A DNA stretch of 64,000 nucleotides from Streptomyces hygroscopicus (GCF_026168105.1 NZ_LBMW01000005.1:1-64000), one strand, 5' to 3'. Shown: positions 27,326 to 35,979, numbered from the stretch's first letter. The notes: generated from the sequence alone by a model not told the origin. Translations and numbers: made by a program.

Positions 27326-28642
27326 CTAAGCGGGGACGTGCACCGTCTCCACCCGGCTCGCCACCAGTCGCTCCCGCTCCCTCAGCGCCGCCTGCCTGCG
27401 CAGCCGCAGGATCTGGCTCAGGCCCAGCGCCTGGAGGACGAACACCGCGGAGAACGCCAGGGAGTAGTCGTCGCCGGTCGCATCCAGCAACACCCCGATC
27501 GCCAGCAGGGTCGTCATGGAGGCGATGAAACCGCCCATGTTGGTGATGCCGGAGGCCGTGCCCTGACGCTCCGGCGGGTTCGCCGGGCGGGCGAAGTCGA
27601 AGCCGAGCATCGAGGCGGGGCCGCAGGCACCGAGCACCGCGCACAGCACGATCAGCAGCCACATCGGCGCGTGCGCACCCGGGTAGGCGAGCGTGGCCGC
27701 CCACACCGACGCCGTCGCCCCGACCGTCCCCAGCGCGAGCGGCAGCCGCGCCGCGTGGTGCCGGGCGACGATCTGCCCGTACACCAGGCCGACCACCATG
27801 TTCGACAGCACAACCAGCGTGAGGAGTTCACCGGCGGTCGCCCGCGACAAGCCCTGCGCCTGTACCAGGAACGGAAGGCCCCACAGCAGCAGGAACACCA
27901 TCGCCGGGAACTGCGTGGTGAAGTGCACCCACATACCGAGACGAGTTCCGGGCTCCTTCCACGACGCCACGATCTGCCGTCGGACATAGGCCGATCCGTG
28001 GTGCGGGAACGGCTCCGGCTCGTACCCCTCGGGATGGTCCTTCAGGAAGAGGACGAGCAGGACAAGGACGAGGACTCCCGCGAGGGCGCTGCCGGCGAAG
28101 GCCGCCGTCCAGCCCAGCCCGTGCAGCAGCCGCGCCAGCACGAGCGTCGAGACCAGGTTTCCGGCCATGCCCACCAGACCGGCGAGCTGCGCCACCAGCG
28201 GACCGCGGCGGGCCGGGAACCAGCGGGTGCCGAGCCGCAGCACGCTGATGAACGTCATCGCGTCGCCGCAGCCGAGCAGCGCGCGCGAGGCGAGCGCCAT
28301 GGCGTACGAAGGGGAGAATGCGAACCCGAGCTGACCGGCCGTGAACAGGACGGCGCCGATGGCCAGCACCTTTTTGGTGCCGAGCCGGTCCACCAGCAGG
28401 CCGACGGGTATCTGCATGCCCGCGTACACGAGGAGCTGGAGGATGGAAAAGGTCGACAGGGCCGACGCGTTGACGTGGAAGCGGTCCGCGGCGTCCAGCC
28501 CGGCCACGCCCAGCGAAGTACGGAAGATGACGGCGACGAAGTAGACCGAGACACCTATGGCCCACACGGCCACGGCACGGCGGCCGCCCGGCGGATCACC
28601 GGGCAGCGACACGGAGCGGGAGCTCATGGACGGAGAGCTCAT
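27326..28642 (-). CDS. MFS transporter
   Basis: A 438-residue major facilitator protein with about 12 membrane helices. The loop 2-3 signature is LVDRLGTKKVLAIGA (about 82-96), and a central cytoplasmic loop rich in charged residues lies near 205-225 (LKDHPEGYEPEPFPHHG). It resembles the NarK/hexuronate-like branch (anion:cation symporters and organic-anion carriers), but the substrate is unknown. ATG 28642 overlaps the stop codon of the upstream GntR gene (ATGA), so translation is coupled and the GntR protein is the likely local regulator. Confidence 0.9.
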   Translation of the reverse strand: MSSPSMSSRSVSLPGDPPGGRRAVAVWAIGVSVYFVAVIFRTSLGVAGLDAADRFHVNASALSTFSILQLLVYAGMQIPVGLLVDRLGTKKVLAIGAVLFTAGQLGFAFSPSYAMALASRALLGCGDAMTFISVLRLGTRWFPARRGPLVAQLAGLVGMAGNLVSTLVLARLLHGLGWTAAFAGSALAGVLVLVLLVLFLKDHPEGYEPEPFPHHGSAYVRRQIVASWKEPGTRLGMWVHFTTQFPAMVFLLLWGLPFLVQAQGLSRATAGELLTLVVLSNMVVGLVYGQIVARHHAARLPLALGTVGATASVWAATLAYPGAHAPMWLLIVLCAVLGACGPASMLGFDFARPANPPERQGTASGITNMGGFIASMTTLLAIGVLLDATGDDYSLAFSAVFVLQALGLSQILRLRRQAALRERERLVASRVETVHVPA

Positions 28643-29322
28643 CGCACCTCGCCCCGCGCCAGGTGGGAGAACCAGCTGACGTGCCGGTGGACGAGGTCGA
28701 CGGCCGCCTCCGCGTCGCCGGACCGCAGGGCCTGAAGGATCTCCTCGTGCTCGGTGAGTGTCTTGGCGATCCGGTCGGGGTGCGAGTGCATGACGGCGAC
28801 CCCCATCCGCAGCTGGCGGTCGCGGAGTTGGTCGTACAGACGCGCGAGGATCTCGTTGCCGCCGCTGCGCACGATCTCGGCGTGGAAGGTGCGGTCGGTG
28901 ACCGCCGCCGCGGCGAGGTCACCGGCGGCGGCCTGCTCCTTCTGCCGTGCGAGCAGGTCCTCGAGACGGGCGATCAGCCCCGCCGGGGCGGGGACGGCCT
29001 TGCGGGCCGCGTGTTCCTCGACGAGCTGACGCGTCTCGACCACGTCCGCGATCTCCTGGGCGGAGACGGGCAGGACGAGCGCCCCCTTCTTCGGGTAGAG
29101 CCTGATCAGCCCTTCGACCTCCAGCCGGAGCAGCGCCTCGCGAACCGGCGTCCGCGACACCCCGACCTCCTCGGCCAGCTCGCCCTCGGTGAGCAGCGTC
29201 CCGCCCTCGTAACGACGCTCCAGGACGCCCCGTTTGACATGTGTGTACACACGGTCGGCGGCGGGCGGCTGTTTGAGGGACGGCTTCTCGGGTGCGGGGA
29301 CGGCGGAGGGCGCGGAAGGCAT
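28639..29322 (-). CDS. GntR-family regulator, FCD type
   Basis: A 227-residue regulator starting at ATG 29322 (a start 10 codons upstream at 29352 is open). Residues about 20-90 are a GntR winged helix with LTEGELAEEVGVSRTPVREALLRLEVEGLI. Residues about 95-225 are an FCD all-helical effector domain with DRTFHAEIV and the late EHEEILQALRSGDAEAAVDLVHRHV. FCD regulators bind carboxylic acids with a metal. A TATGAT -10-like box overlaps TTGTATCTATGATG (about 29331-29344) only a few bases before the start; this is a possible auto-operator. It forms an operon with the MFS gene. Confidence 0.9.
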   Translation of the reverse strand: MPSAPSAVPAPEKPSLKQPPAADRVYTHVKRGVLERRYEGGTLLTEGELAEEVGVSRTPVREALLRLEVEGLIRLYPKKGALVLPVSAQEIADVVETRQLVEEHAARKAVPAPAGLIARLEDLLARQKEQAAAGDLAAAAVTDRTFHAEIVRSGGNEILARLYDQLRDRQLRMGVAVMHSHPDRIAKTLTEHEEILQALRSGDAEAAVDLVHRHVSWFSHLARGEVR

Positions 29323-29486
29323 GGGCACATCATAGATACAACACGTACGCATGCCGATGGACGTCCACGATATGGACCGGTGAATCGGTCCCGGAATTCA
29401 CACGGGCAACCGCGCATCTTTTTGTGCTACTTACGTGTCTCACGAGAAGGTGGCCTTTTCATCCGGCCGCTCTCCAGGGGCATTTG

Positions 29487-29504
29487 GATGCATACAGCTG
29501 CATC
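29487..29504. promoter_or_regulatory. Perfect inverted repeat upstream of the D-Ala-D-Ala carboxypeptidase
   Basis: GATGCA-N6-TGCATC lies 25 bp before the TTG start of the carboxypeptidase. It may be an operator or an mRNA hairpin just before the ribosome binding site. Confidence 0.45.
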
Positions 29505-29528
29505 AGAGACGCAATCGGAGCGTTCAAC

Positions 29529-30422
29529 TTGATTACCGGCATTAAGGGCGCGCGAGTTCGCAGGACAGTAGCGGCAGTGGTCACCACGGGAGCCGTGCTC
29601 ACCACCGGAGCCCTCACCGCGGCGCCCGCGCAGGCCGTCACGGCACCCTCGATCACCGCCAAGGGCGGGTTCGTGATGAACAACGGCACCGGCCAGAGCC
29701 TCTACACCAAGGCCGCGGACGGCAGGCTGTCCACCGGCTCCACCACCAAGATCATGACGGCCAAGGTGGTGCTGGCACAGCCGAACCTGAATCTGGACGC
29801 CAAGGTCACCGTCGACAAGGCGTACAGCGACTACGTGGTCGCCAACAACGCCTCCCAGGCACACCTGATCGTCGGCGACAAGGTCACCGTCCGCCAGTTG
29901 CTGTACGGGCTGATGCTGCCGTCCGGCTGCGACGCGGCCTACGCACTCGCGGACAAGTTCGGCTCCGGCTCGACCCGCGCCACGCGCGTGAAGTCGTTCA
30001 TCGGCAAGATGAACAGCGCCGCCACGAGCCTCGGCCTGAAGAACACGCACTTCGATTCCTTCGACGGCATCGGCAACGGCAACAACTACTCGACGCCGCG
30101 CGACCTGACGAAGATCGCCAGCAGCGCGATGAAGAACTCCACCTTCCGTACGGTCGTGAACACGAAGTCCACGCAGCAGAAGGTGACCACCAAGAGCGGC
30201 GGCTACCGCTACTACACCTGGACCAACACCAACCCGCTGCTCGGCACCTACAGCGGCGCCATCGGGGTGAAGACGGGCTCCGGCCCGGAGGCCAAGTACT
30301 GCCTGGTCTTCGCCGCGACCCGGAACGGCAAGACCCTCATCGGCACGATCCTGGCATCCACGACGATCGACAACCGTGCGGCGGACGCGAGGAAGCTGCT
30401 GAACTACGGCTTCGCCGTCTGA
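29529..30422 (+). CDS. Secreted D-alanyl-D-alanine carboxypeptidase (PBP5-like, S11)
   Basis: A 297-residue secreted enzyme that trims peptidoglycan stem peptides. The start is TTG 29529, because GGAG lies 8 bp before it and the predicted N-terminus (MITGIKGARVRRTVAAVVTT...) is then a normal signal peptide ending at APAQA about residue 36. The S11 motifs are S71-T-T-K74 (SxxK), S132-G-C (in place of SGN) and K248-T-G. There is no C-terminal membrane anchor or PBP5 beta domain, so it is probably released or weakly bound. The frame is open far upstream but lacks a better start. A strong hairpin terminator follows. Confidence 0.92.
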   Translation: MITGIKGARVRRTVAAVVTTGAVLTTGALTAAPAQAVTAPSITAKGGFVMNNGTGQSLYTKAADGRLSTGSTTKIMTAKVVLAQPNLNLDAKVTVDKAYSDYVVANNASQAHLIVGDKVTVRQLLYGLMLPSGCDAAYALADKFGSGSTRATRVKSFIGKMNSAATSLGLKNTHFDSFDGIGNGNNYSTPRDLTKIASSAMKNSTFRTVVNTKSTQQKVTTKSGGYRYYTWTNTNPLLGTYSGAIGVKTGSGPEAKYCLVFAATRNGKTLIGTILASTTIDNRAADARKLLNYGFAV

Positions 30423-30440
30423 GCCCGATCGCATACGGCA

Positions 30441-30478
30441 CGAAGGGGCCGGCCGCTCGTCCGCGGCCGGCCCCTTCG
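30441..30478. terminator. Bidirectional terminator between the carboxypeptidase and bkdC2
   Basis: Perfect 16-bp stem CGAAGGGGCCGGCCGC / GCGGCCGGCCCCTTCG with a 6-nt loop, between convergent genes. Confidence 0.88.
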
Positions 30479-30505
30479 TCGATGTGCGATGTGCGCTGTC
30501 GGACG

Positions 30506-31894
30506 CTACGCCCAGGTGATCAGCCGCTTCGGCTGCTCCAGGATCGCCGCCACGTCCGCCAGGACCTTGGAGCCCAGTTCGCCGTCGACCAGGCGGTGGT
30601 CGAAGCTGAGCGCCAGGGTGGTGACCTGACGCGGCTTCACCTTGCCCTTGTGGACCCACGGCTGCAGCTTGATCGCACCGACTGCGAGGATCGCCGACTC
30701 GCCCGGGTTGAGGATCGGCGTTCCCGTGTCGACACCGAACACACCCACATTGGTGATCGTGACGGTGCCGCCCTGCATCGCAGCCGGAGACGTCTTGCCC
30801 TCACGGGCCGTGGCCACCAACTCGCCGAGCGCCTCGGCCAGCTGCGGAAGGGTCTTGTCGTGCGCGTCCTTGATGTTCGGCACGATCAGACCGCGCGGGG
30901 TGGCCGCCGCGATGCCCAGGTTCACATAGTGCTTGCGGACGATCTCCTGGTTCGCCTCGTCCCAGGACGCGTTGATGTCCGGGTTCCGCTTGATCGCCAC
31001 CAGCAGCGCCTTGGCGATGAGAAGAAGCGGGTTGACGCGCAGGCCCTGCAGGTCCTTGTCCTGCTTGAGCTCCTCGATCAGCTTCATGGTGCGCGTCACG
31101 TCCACCGTCACGAACTCGGTGACGTGTGGCGCCGTGAACGCCGAGCCGACCATCGCCAGTGCGGTGGCCTTGCGGACGCCCTTGACCGGGATCCGGGTCT
31201 CGCGAACGCCGTCGTACGACACCACGGGCGCCGGTGCCTCGACGGCAGCGGGGACCGTCGGTGCCGCGGGGGCCGGCGCGGGGGCCACCGCCGCGTGCAC
31301 GTCCTCGCGGGTGATGATCCCGTCCGGGCCGGACGGCGTCACCGTCGCCAGATCGACACCCAGGTCCTTGGCGAGCTTGCGCACCGGCGGCTTCGCCAGC
31401 GGACGGGTCCCCCCGCCGTGCCCGTTCAGCTCGCCCTGGAGTGCCGTGGCCGCCTGCGGAGTGCCCGCCGCGGCCGCCGGAGCCGTCTTGCGAGGGCGGC
31501 GCCGGGTGGAGGACTCGGCGACGCCGTAGCCGACGAGGACCGGCTTGCGACCCTCCTGCTTGGGCTCGTCGGACGCCGGCGTCGGGGCCGGAACCGTCTC
31601 GACGGGCGCGGAGGCCTCCGCGGCGGGGGCGCCCCCGGCCACGTCGACCGCGATGATCGAGGTGCCGACGTCCACCGTGGTGCCCTCGGGGAAGTGGAGC
31701 TCGCGGACCACTCCGTCGTACGGGATCGGCAGCTCCACGGCCGCCTTGGCCGTCTCGACCTCGCAGACGACCTGTCCGTCGGTGACGGTGTCACCCGGCT
31801 GCACATACCACTTGAGGATCTCGGCCTCGGTGAGTCCCTCGCCCACGTCGGGCATCTTGAACTCGCGCACGGACGCGTCAGTCATCGTCGTCAC
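30506..31894 (-). CDS. bkdC2: Branched-chain 2-oxo acid dehydrogenase E2 (dihydrolipoyl acyltransferase), copy 2
   Basis: A 462-residue E2 core protein. The lipoyl domain (about 5-80) contains the lipoylated lysine in EVETAKAAVE. An Ala/Pro linker is followed by a peripheral-subunit-binding domain (about 170-205, PPVRKLAKDLGVDLATV). The catalytic domain (about 235-462) ends with the CoA-acyltransferase motif FDHRLVDG. GTG 31894 is preferred because GAGGAGAGGG lies just upstream; ATG 31885 is the alternative. The protein transfers branched acyl groups from E1 to CoA. It is the last gene of bkdA2B2C2, 10 bp after bkdB2, and ends at a bidirectional terminator. The E3 subunit is not in this window. 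Confidence 0.92.
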   Translation of the reverse strand: MTTMTDASVREFKMPDVGEGLTEAEILKWYVQPGDTVTDGQVVCEVETAKAAVELPIPYDGVVRELHFPEGTTVDVGTSIIAVDVAGGAPAAEASAPVETVPAPTPASDEPKQEGRKPVLVGYGVAESSTRRRPRKTAPAAAAGTPQAATALQGELNGHGGGTRPLAKPPVRKLAKDLGVDLATVTPSGPDGIITREDVHAAVAPAPAPAAPTVPAAVEAPAPVVSYDGVRETRIPVKGVRKATALAMVGSAFTAPHVTEFVTVDVTRTMKLIEELKQDKDLQGLRVNPLLLIAKALLVAIKRNPDINASWDEANQEIVRKHYVNLGIAAATPRGLIVPNIKDAHDKTLPQLAEALGELVATAREGKTSPAAMQGGTVTITNVGVFGVDTGTPILNPGESAILAVGAIKLQPWVHKGKVKPRQVTTLALSFDHRLVDGELGSKVLADVAAILEQPKRLITWA

Positions 31895-31904
31895 GACCCT
31901 CTCC

Positions 31905-32882
31905 TCAGTACGCCAGGGCGCGGTCGACTGCGTCGAGCACCCGGTCCAGGCCCGGCAGGTACTCCTCCTCCAGCCGCGCCGGCGGATACGGGGCGTGATA
32001 GCCGCCGACCCGCAGCACGGGGGCCTCCAGGTGGTAGAAGCACCGCTCCGTGATGCGGGCGGCGATCTCCGCACCCGAACCGAAGAACACCGGCGCCTCG
32101 TGCACCACGACCAGACGGCGGGTCTTCTCCACCGACGCCTGAACGGAGTCGAAGTCGAGCGGGGACACCGAGCGCAGGTCCAGCACCTCGAGGGACTTGC
32201 CCTCCTCCTGGGCGGCGGCCGCGGCCTCCTGGCACACCTTCACCATCGGGCCGTAGGCGGCGAGCGTCAAATCCGTGCCCTCGCGCACCACACGGGCCTT
32301 GTGCAGGGGCCCTGGGATCGCCTCGGGGTCGACCTCGGCCTTGTCCCAGTACCGCCGCTTGGGCTCGAAGAAGATCACCGGGTCGTCGCTCTGGATCGCC
32401 TGCTGCATCATCCAGTACGCGTCCGACGCGTTCGACGGAGACACGATCTTCAGACCCGCCACGTGCGCGAACAGCGCCTCGGGGGACTCGCTGTGGTGCT
32501 CGACCGCGCCGATGCCGCCGCCGTACGGAATGCGGACGACGACCGGGAGCTTGACCTTGCCCAGCGAGCGGGCGTGCATCTTCGCCAGCTGGGTGACGAT
32601 CTGGTCGTACGCCGGGAAGACGAAGCCGTCGAACTGGATCTCCACCACCGGCCGGTACCCGCGCAGGGCGAGGCCGATCGCCGTGCCGACGATGCCCGAC
32701 TCGGCGAGCGGCGTGTCGATGACCCGCTCCTCGCCGAAGTCCTTCTGCAGACCGTCGGTGACCCGGAAGACACCGCCCAGCTTGCCGACGTCCTCGCCCA
32801 TCACCAGGACCTTGGGGTCCGACTCCAGGGCCTTGCGCAGCGACTCGTTGATCGCCTTGGCGAGCGCCATCTTCTCCGCCAT
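31905..32882 (-). CDS. bkdB2: Branched-chain 2-oxo acid dehydrogenase E1 beta, copy 2
   Basis: A 325-residue transketolase-like E1 beta subunit. MGEDVGKLGGVFRVTDGLQKDFGEERVIDTPLAESGI (about 27-65) is the conserved beta-subunit block that contributes to the ThDP site. IPYGGGIGAVEHHSESPEA is the loop that contacts E1 alpha. The start is ATG 32882 after GGGGGCAGG, with 1 bp between it and the bkdA2 stop, so the genes are coupled. With BkdA2 it decarboxylates Val-, Ile- and Leu-derived 2-oxo acids. Confidence 0.93.
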   Translation of the reverse strand: MAEKMALAKAINESLRKALESDPKVLVMGEDVGKLGGVFRVTDGLQKDFGEERVIDTPLAESGIVGTAIGLALRGYRPVVEIQFDGFVFPAYDQIVTQLAKMHARSLGKVKLPVVVRIPYGGGIGAVEHHSESPEALFAHVAGLKIVSPSNASDAYWMMQQAIQSDDPVIFFEPKRRYWDKAEVDPEAIPGPLHKARVVREGTDLTLAAYGPMVKVCQEAAAAAQEEGKSLEVLDLRSVSPLDFDSVQASVEKTRRLVVVHEAPVFFGSGAEIAARITERCFYHLEAPVLRVGGYHAPYPPARLEEEYLPGLDRVLDAVDRALAY

Positions 32883-32883
32883 G

Positions 32884-34074
32884 TCACCTGCCCCCTTCTG
32901 CGTCCGCGAACGACGCCTGGTAGGCGGCGAACTGGGCTCGCTCCTCGTCGACGAGCGCATGCCCGTCCGCGTACACGTTCTCGAAGATCGCGAAGTGGTC
33001 CGGGTCCGGCATGGCACGGACCGCTTCGCGCACTCGCCTTCCCAACGCTTCGCTCTCCGCCTCGAGTTCCGCGAAGAATCCCTCGTCCGCGTGGTTTGAG
33101 GCCTCGAGGTAGGCGCGCAGGCGGGCGATCGGGTCCTTCGCCTCCCAGGCGGCCCGCTCGTCGTCATGGCGGTAGCGGGTCGGGTCGTCGGAGGTCGTGT
33201 GCGCGCCCATGCGGTAGGTGAAGGCCTCGACCAGGGTCGGGCCCTCACCGTTGCGCGCCCGCTCCAGCGCCCACTTGGTCACGGCGAGGCACGCCAGGAC
33301 GTCGTTGCCGTCGACGCGCACGCCCGGGAAGCCGAAGCCCTGTGCGCGCTGGTAGAGCGGCACGCGGGTCTGCTTCTCGGTGGGCTCGGAGATCGCCCAT
33401 TGGTTGTTCTGGCAGAAGAACACGACCGGCGCGTTGTAGACCGCGGCGAAGGTGAACGACTCCGCGACGTCGCCCTGGCTGGAGGCACCGTCGCCGAAGT
33501 AGGCGATCACGGCCGAGTCGGCGCCGTCCTTGGCGACGCCCATGGCGTAGCCGGTGGCGTGCAGCGTCTGGGAGCCGATCACGATCGTGTAGAGGTGGAA
33601 GTTGTTGCCGTTCGGGTCCCAGCCGCCGTTGTTCACGCCGCGGAACATGCCGAGCAGATTGGTGGGGTCGACCCCACGGCACCAGGCGACGCCGTGCTCG
33701 CGGTAGGTCGGGAAGACGTAGTCCTCGTCGTCCAGCGCCCGGCCGGAGCCGATCTGGGCGGCCTCCTGGCCGAGCAGAGAGGCCCACAGGCCCAGCTCGC
33801 CCTGGCGCTGCAGGGAGGTGGCCTCGGCATCGAAGCGGCGGGTGAGCACCATGTCCCGGTACAGACCGCGCAGCTGTTCGGGCGTGATGTCCTCGACGTA
33901 CGCGTCGTACTCGGCGTTCTTGACCCGCTTGCCCTCGGGCGTCAGCAGCTGAACGAGGTCGGGGTCGCCGCCCTTCCCGGGCGTGGTGCTGGTGGTGCGC
34001 TTGGTGCCGGTGGTGCCGGCCTTGCTCCCGGCGCTGCGTCGCGGCTTACGCGCGGCAGTGCTCTCCACGGTCAC
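32884..34074 (-). CDS. bkdA2: Branched-chain 2-oxo acid dehydrogenase E1 alpha, copy 2
   Basis: A 396-residue E1 alpha subunit. The ThDP-binding motif runs from GDGASSQGD to NNQWAIS (about 190-222). The phosphorylation-loop-type segment RMGAHTTSDDPTRYR is near 285-300. GTG 34074 is chosen because GGAGGAG lies 5 bp upstream. The N-terminal 35 residues are basic, Ser/Thr-rich and probably disordered, which is longer than the copy 1 extension and of different sequence. It is the first gene of the bkdA2B2C2 operon, read from the 483-bp region upstream. Confidence 0.93.
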   Translation of the reverse strand: MTVESTAARKPRRSAGSKAGTTGTKRTTSTTPGKGGDPDLVQLLTPEGKRVKNAEYDAYVEDITPEQLRGLYRDMVLTRRFDAEATSLQRQGELGLWASLLGQEAAQIGSGRALDDEDYVFPTYREHGVAWCRGVDPTNLLGMFRGVNNGGWDPNGNNFHLYTIVIGSQTLHATGYAMGVAKDGADSAVIAYFGDGASSQGDVAESFTFAAVYNAPVVFFCQNNQWAISEPTEKQTRVPLYQRAQGFGFPGVRVDGNDVLACLAVTKWALERARNGEGPTLVEAFTYRMGAHTTSDDPTRYRHDDERAAWEAKDPIARLRAYLEASNHADEGFFAELEAESEALGRRVREAVRAMPDPDHFAIFENVYADGHALVDEERAQFAAYQASFADAEGGR

Positions 34075-34117
34075 GTGTGCTCCTCCGTCGGTCCGGCCCC
34101 CGGGTTCGCCGGGTGCC

Positions 34118-34157
34118 TGGGGGTCCCCTCGGCCCGCTTGAGGCTGGGGGGAGCGGC
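34118..34157. repeat. Interspersed GC-rich mosaic element, copy upstream of bkdA2
   Basis: Starts TGGGGGTCCCC and ends GAGGCTGGGGGGAGCGG. It shares its outer parts with the element inside moeA (44245-44289), which has the same TGGGGGTCCC...CCTGGGGGAG layout. Short elements of this kind are known to recur across Streptomyces genomes. Confidence 0.55.
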
Positions 34158-34297
34158 TCGCCTGCAGCTCACGGACGCACAGGGTGGGTGCGGCTCGTTC
34201 GAAGCAGACGTGACAGGTGCCCCGGCGAGCGCCCTGCAATAGGCACGTTACCCAGTGCTCCACAATTCTGTGAAACCCCTCCTGACCTGGGATTTTG

Positions 34298-34311
34298 CTT
34301 GGATTTCCAAG
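34298..34311. promoter_or_regulatory. Perfect palindrome in the bkdA2 promoter region
   Basis: CTTGGATTTCCAAG is a perfect 14-bp dyad in the A/T-rich part of the region, with the half-dyad CACAATTCTGTG (34261-34272) nearby. Spaced A/T-rich dyads are typical Lrp/AsnC sites, so BkdR (49914) is a candidate regulator. Inference. Confidence 0.45.
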
Positions 34312-34544
34312 TAAATCGTGAAAGTCGGGAACAGGTGCTGGTCAGGGCCTTGCAGGGGGCCGGAACAACGGCACGTTATCCCGCTCACCTGGAGCACGGG
34401 AAGACATCATTTGGGGTGGCGGCGTCGGCACAATCCGTCACGAGGCCGTGATCGGCACGCATACCTAGATCACCTTTGCGGACTCGATGCGACCGATTGC
34501 GACTGTCTGTGACGAACCCCAGCTCACGGCCCTGGTTCGTGCCC

Positions 34545-34550
34545 TAACAT
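34545..34550 (+). promoter_or_regulatory. Candidate -10 box of a leaderless APH-like gene
   Basis: TAACAT lies 7 bp before GTG 34558 and no Shine-Dalgarno sequence is present, so transcription probably starts at the first codon. The -35 is poor. Confidence 0.4.
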
Positions 34551-34557
34551 CTGGCGC

Positions 34558-35712
34558 GTGCCGCGCTCATCTGCACCACACCCTGAGTTATCCGCGCCCC
34601 CTCTGGGCGTCCTCCTGCGCCAGTACGCCGCCGGTTCCGCGCTGGCCTGCGACCCCGTCGAGCAAGGGCTGCTCAACCGCGGCTACCGGCTGTGCACGAC
34701 ACGGGGCCGGTATTTCCTCAAGCACCACTTCGACCCCGAGACCGCCGATCTGACGGCGATCGCCCGCCAGCACCGCGCCACCCAGCGCCTGGCGGACCTC
34801 GGGGTCCCGGTGGCACCGCCGCTGGCCGGTCACGACGGACGTACCTTCGCGGTCATCGGCGGCCACGCCTACGCCCTGCACCCGTGGATCGACGGACGGC
34901 ATCGGCACGGCAGCCAGCTGACGGCGGAGCAGTGCGGACGGCTGGGGGCGCTCCTCGGGGTGGTGCACGCCAGCCTGGAGCGGGTGATGCCCACCGAGGG
35001 GCACACGGGCGGGGCCGCGGCGCAGGGGCACGCGGCAGACAGCACCGCACCCCGGACCGGGGCCCGCGCGCGGCGGGGGCTCCCCCGCGCGGCCCATGGC
35101 CCCGAAGCGCCCTCCCGGGCAGCCTCTGCGCCCGGTCCGCGCCCCGAGAGCGCCAACCCCGCCGACACCTTCGCGCTCATCGACGACCTGCTGCGCCGGG
35201 TGCGCAGGCACCGGCCCCGGGACGCCTTCGACGAGCTCGCCCGGCACCGCCTGCTGGAGCGGCGGACGCTGTTGGAGCAGCACGCGGACCGGCGGCCGCC
35301 GTGTGCCGGCTCGGTGGGCTGGGTGCACGGCGACTTCCACCCGTTCAACCTGCTCTACCAGGGGGACACCCCCGCCGCGATCGTCGACTGGGACCGGCTC
35401 GGCGTGCAGCCGCGTGCGGAGGAGGCGGTACGGGCCGCGGCGATCTTCTTCGTACACCCCGTGGGCGCGCTCGACCTTCCGAAGGTACGGGCCTACGCGC
35501 GCGCGTACCGCCGCGCCGCCGGCGCGCCGCCCTCGGAGCTCGCCTCCGCCGTGCACCGCGTGTGGTGGGAGCGGCTCAACGACTTCTGGATGCTGCGCTG
35601 GCACTACGAGCGGGGCGACACCCGCGCGGACGCGCAGTTCCCGGCGGCCTCGGCCCTCGCGGTGTGGTGGACGCGCGCGTACGACACCGTGTGCGAGGCG
35701 TTCACCGGCTGA
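34558..35712 (+). CDS. Aminoglycoside phosphotransferase (APH)-family kinase
   Basis: A 384-residue small-molecule kinase-like protein. Catalytic motifs are Brenner-type: H257-G-D259-F-H-P-F-N and the metal-binding Asp277 in IVDWDRLG. The N-lobe (RGRYFLKHHF) has the ATP-binding lysine near residue 60. Family members phosphorylate antibiotics, choline, homoserine or sugars; the substrate is unknown and no resistance role is implied. Residues about 145-205 are a low-complexity insertion (GHTGGAAAQGHAADSTAP...) that interrupts the C-lobe and contains a GC-rich hairpin at the DNA level (around 35066-35092). The rest of the fold looks intact. It is divergent from bkdA2. Confidence 0.87.
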   Translation: MPRSSAPHPELSAPPLGVLLRQYAAGSALACDPVEQGLLNRGYRLCTTRGRYFLKHHFDPETADLTAIARQHRATQRLADLGVPVAPPLAGHDGRTFAVIGGHAYALHPWIDGRHRHGSQLTAEQCGRLGALLGVVHASLERVMPTEGHTGGAAAQGHAADSTAPRTGARARRGLPRAAHGPEAPSRAASAPGPRPESANPADTFALIDDLLRRVRRHRPRDAFDELARHRLLERRTLLEQHADRRPPCAGSVGWVHGDFHPFNLLYQGDTPAAIVDWDRLGVQPRAEEAVRAAAIFFVHPVGALDLPKVRAYARAYRRAAGAPPSELASAVHRVWWERLNDFWMLRWHYERGDTRADAQFPAASALAVWWTRAYDTVCEAFTG

Positions 35713-35979
35713 AGGGCACCCGCCTGGCCGCCCGCGCGCCCGGCCGGGTACGGCCGTATGGGTGCCGCCCGCGCACGAGAGGGCACCGAAAGGCCCCTCG
35801 CGCGCCGGAAGCCGCCGCGGGCCGGAGCGGGCCGGGATAACGCCACGCGCGCGTGGAGCCCGTTTCCGGGCCGCACGCGCGCGTGGAGGCCGTCTTTCCC
35901 CGCGGAGCGCCCGCCCCGCCGTCATCCTGCGGGGCCCGCCCCGCCGTCGTACTGCGGACCGGTCGCCCGTCAGGGTCCC
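35713..35979. other. 267-bp convergent gap with repeated CACGCGCGCGTG palindromes
   Basis: No gene is visible. The 12-bp palindrome CACGCGCGCGTG followed by GAG occurs twice (35844-35855 and 35874-35885), 30 bp apart, with short hairpins around them. These may end the APH-like and kinase transcripts. Confidence 0.55.

Larger units (their letters stand above)
34075..34557. other. 483-bp divergent regulatory region between bkdA2 and the APH-like gene
   Basis: No gene is visible. It contains a copy of the GC-rich interspersed element (34118-34157), then A/T-richer sequence with CACAATTCTGTG (34261-34272) and the perfect palindrome at 34298-34311. A -10-like TAACAT precedes the APH-like start. 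The low-GC middle part (34255-34325) is the probable bkdA2 promoter. Confidence 0.6.

Noticed and set aside
34558..35712. APH-family kinase as an antibiotic-resistance gene
   Set aside because: Family motifs only show a small-molecule kinase fold. Most such chromosomal proteins in Streptomyces are not resistance enzymes, and no biosynthetic cluster is adjacent.
35844..35885. CACGCGCGCGTG palindromes as regulatory operators
   Set aside because: They lie in a convergent gap and the same CACGCGCGCGTG-like strings arise easily in GC-rich DNA. Hairpin or termination use is more likely than an operator.
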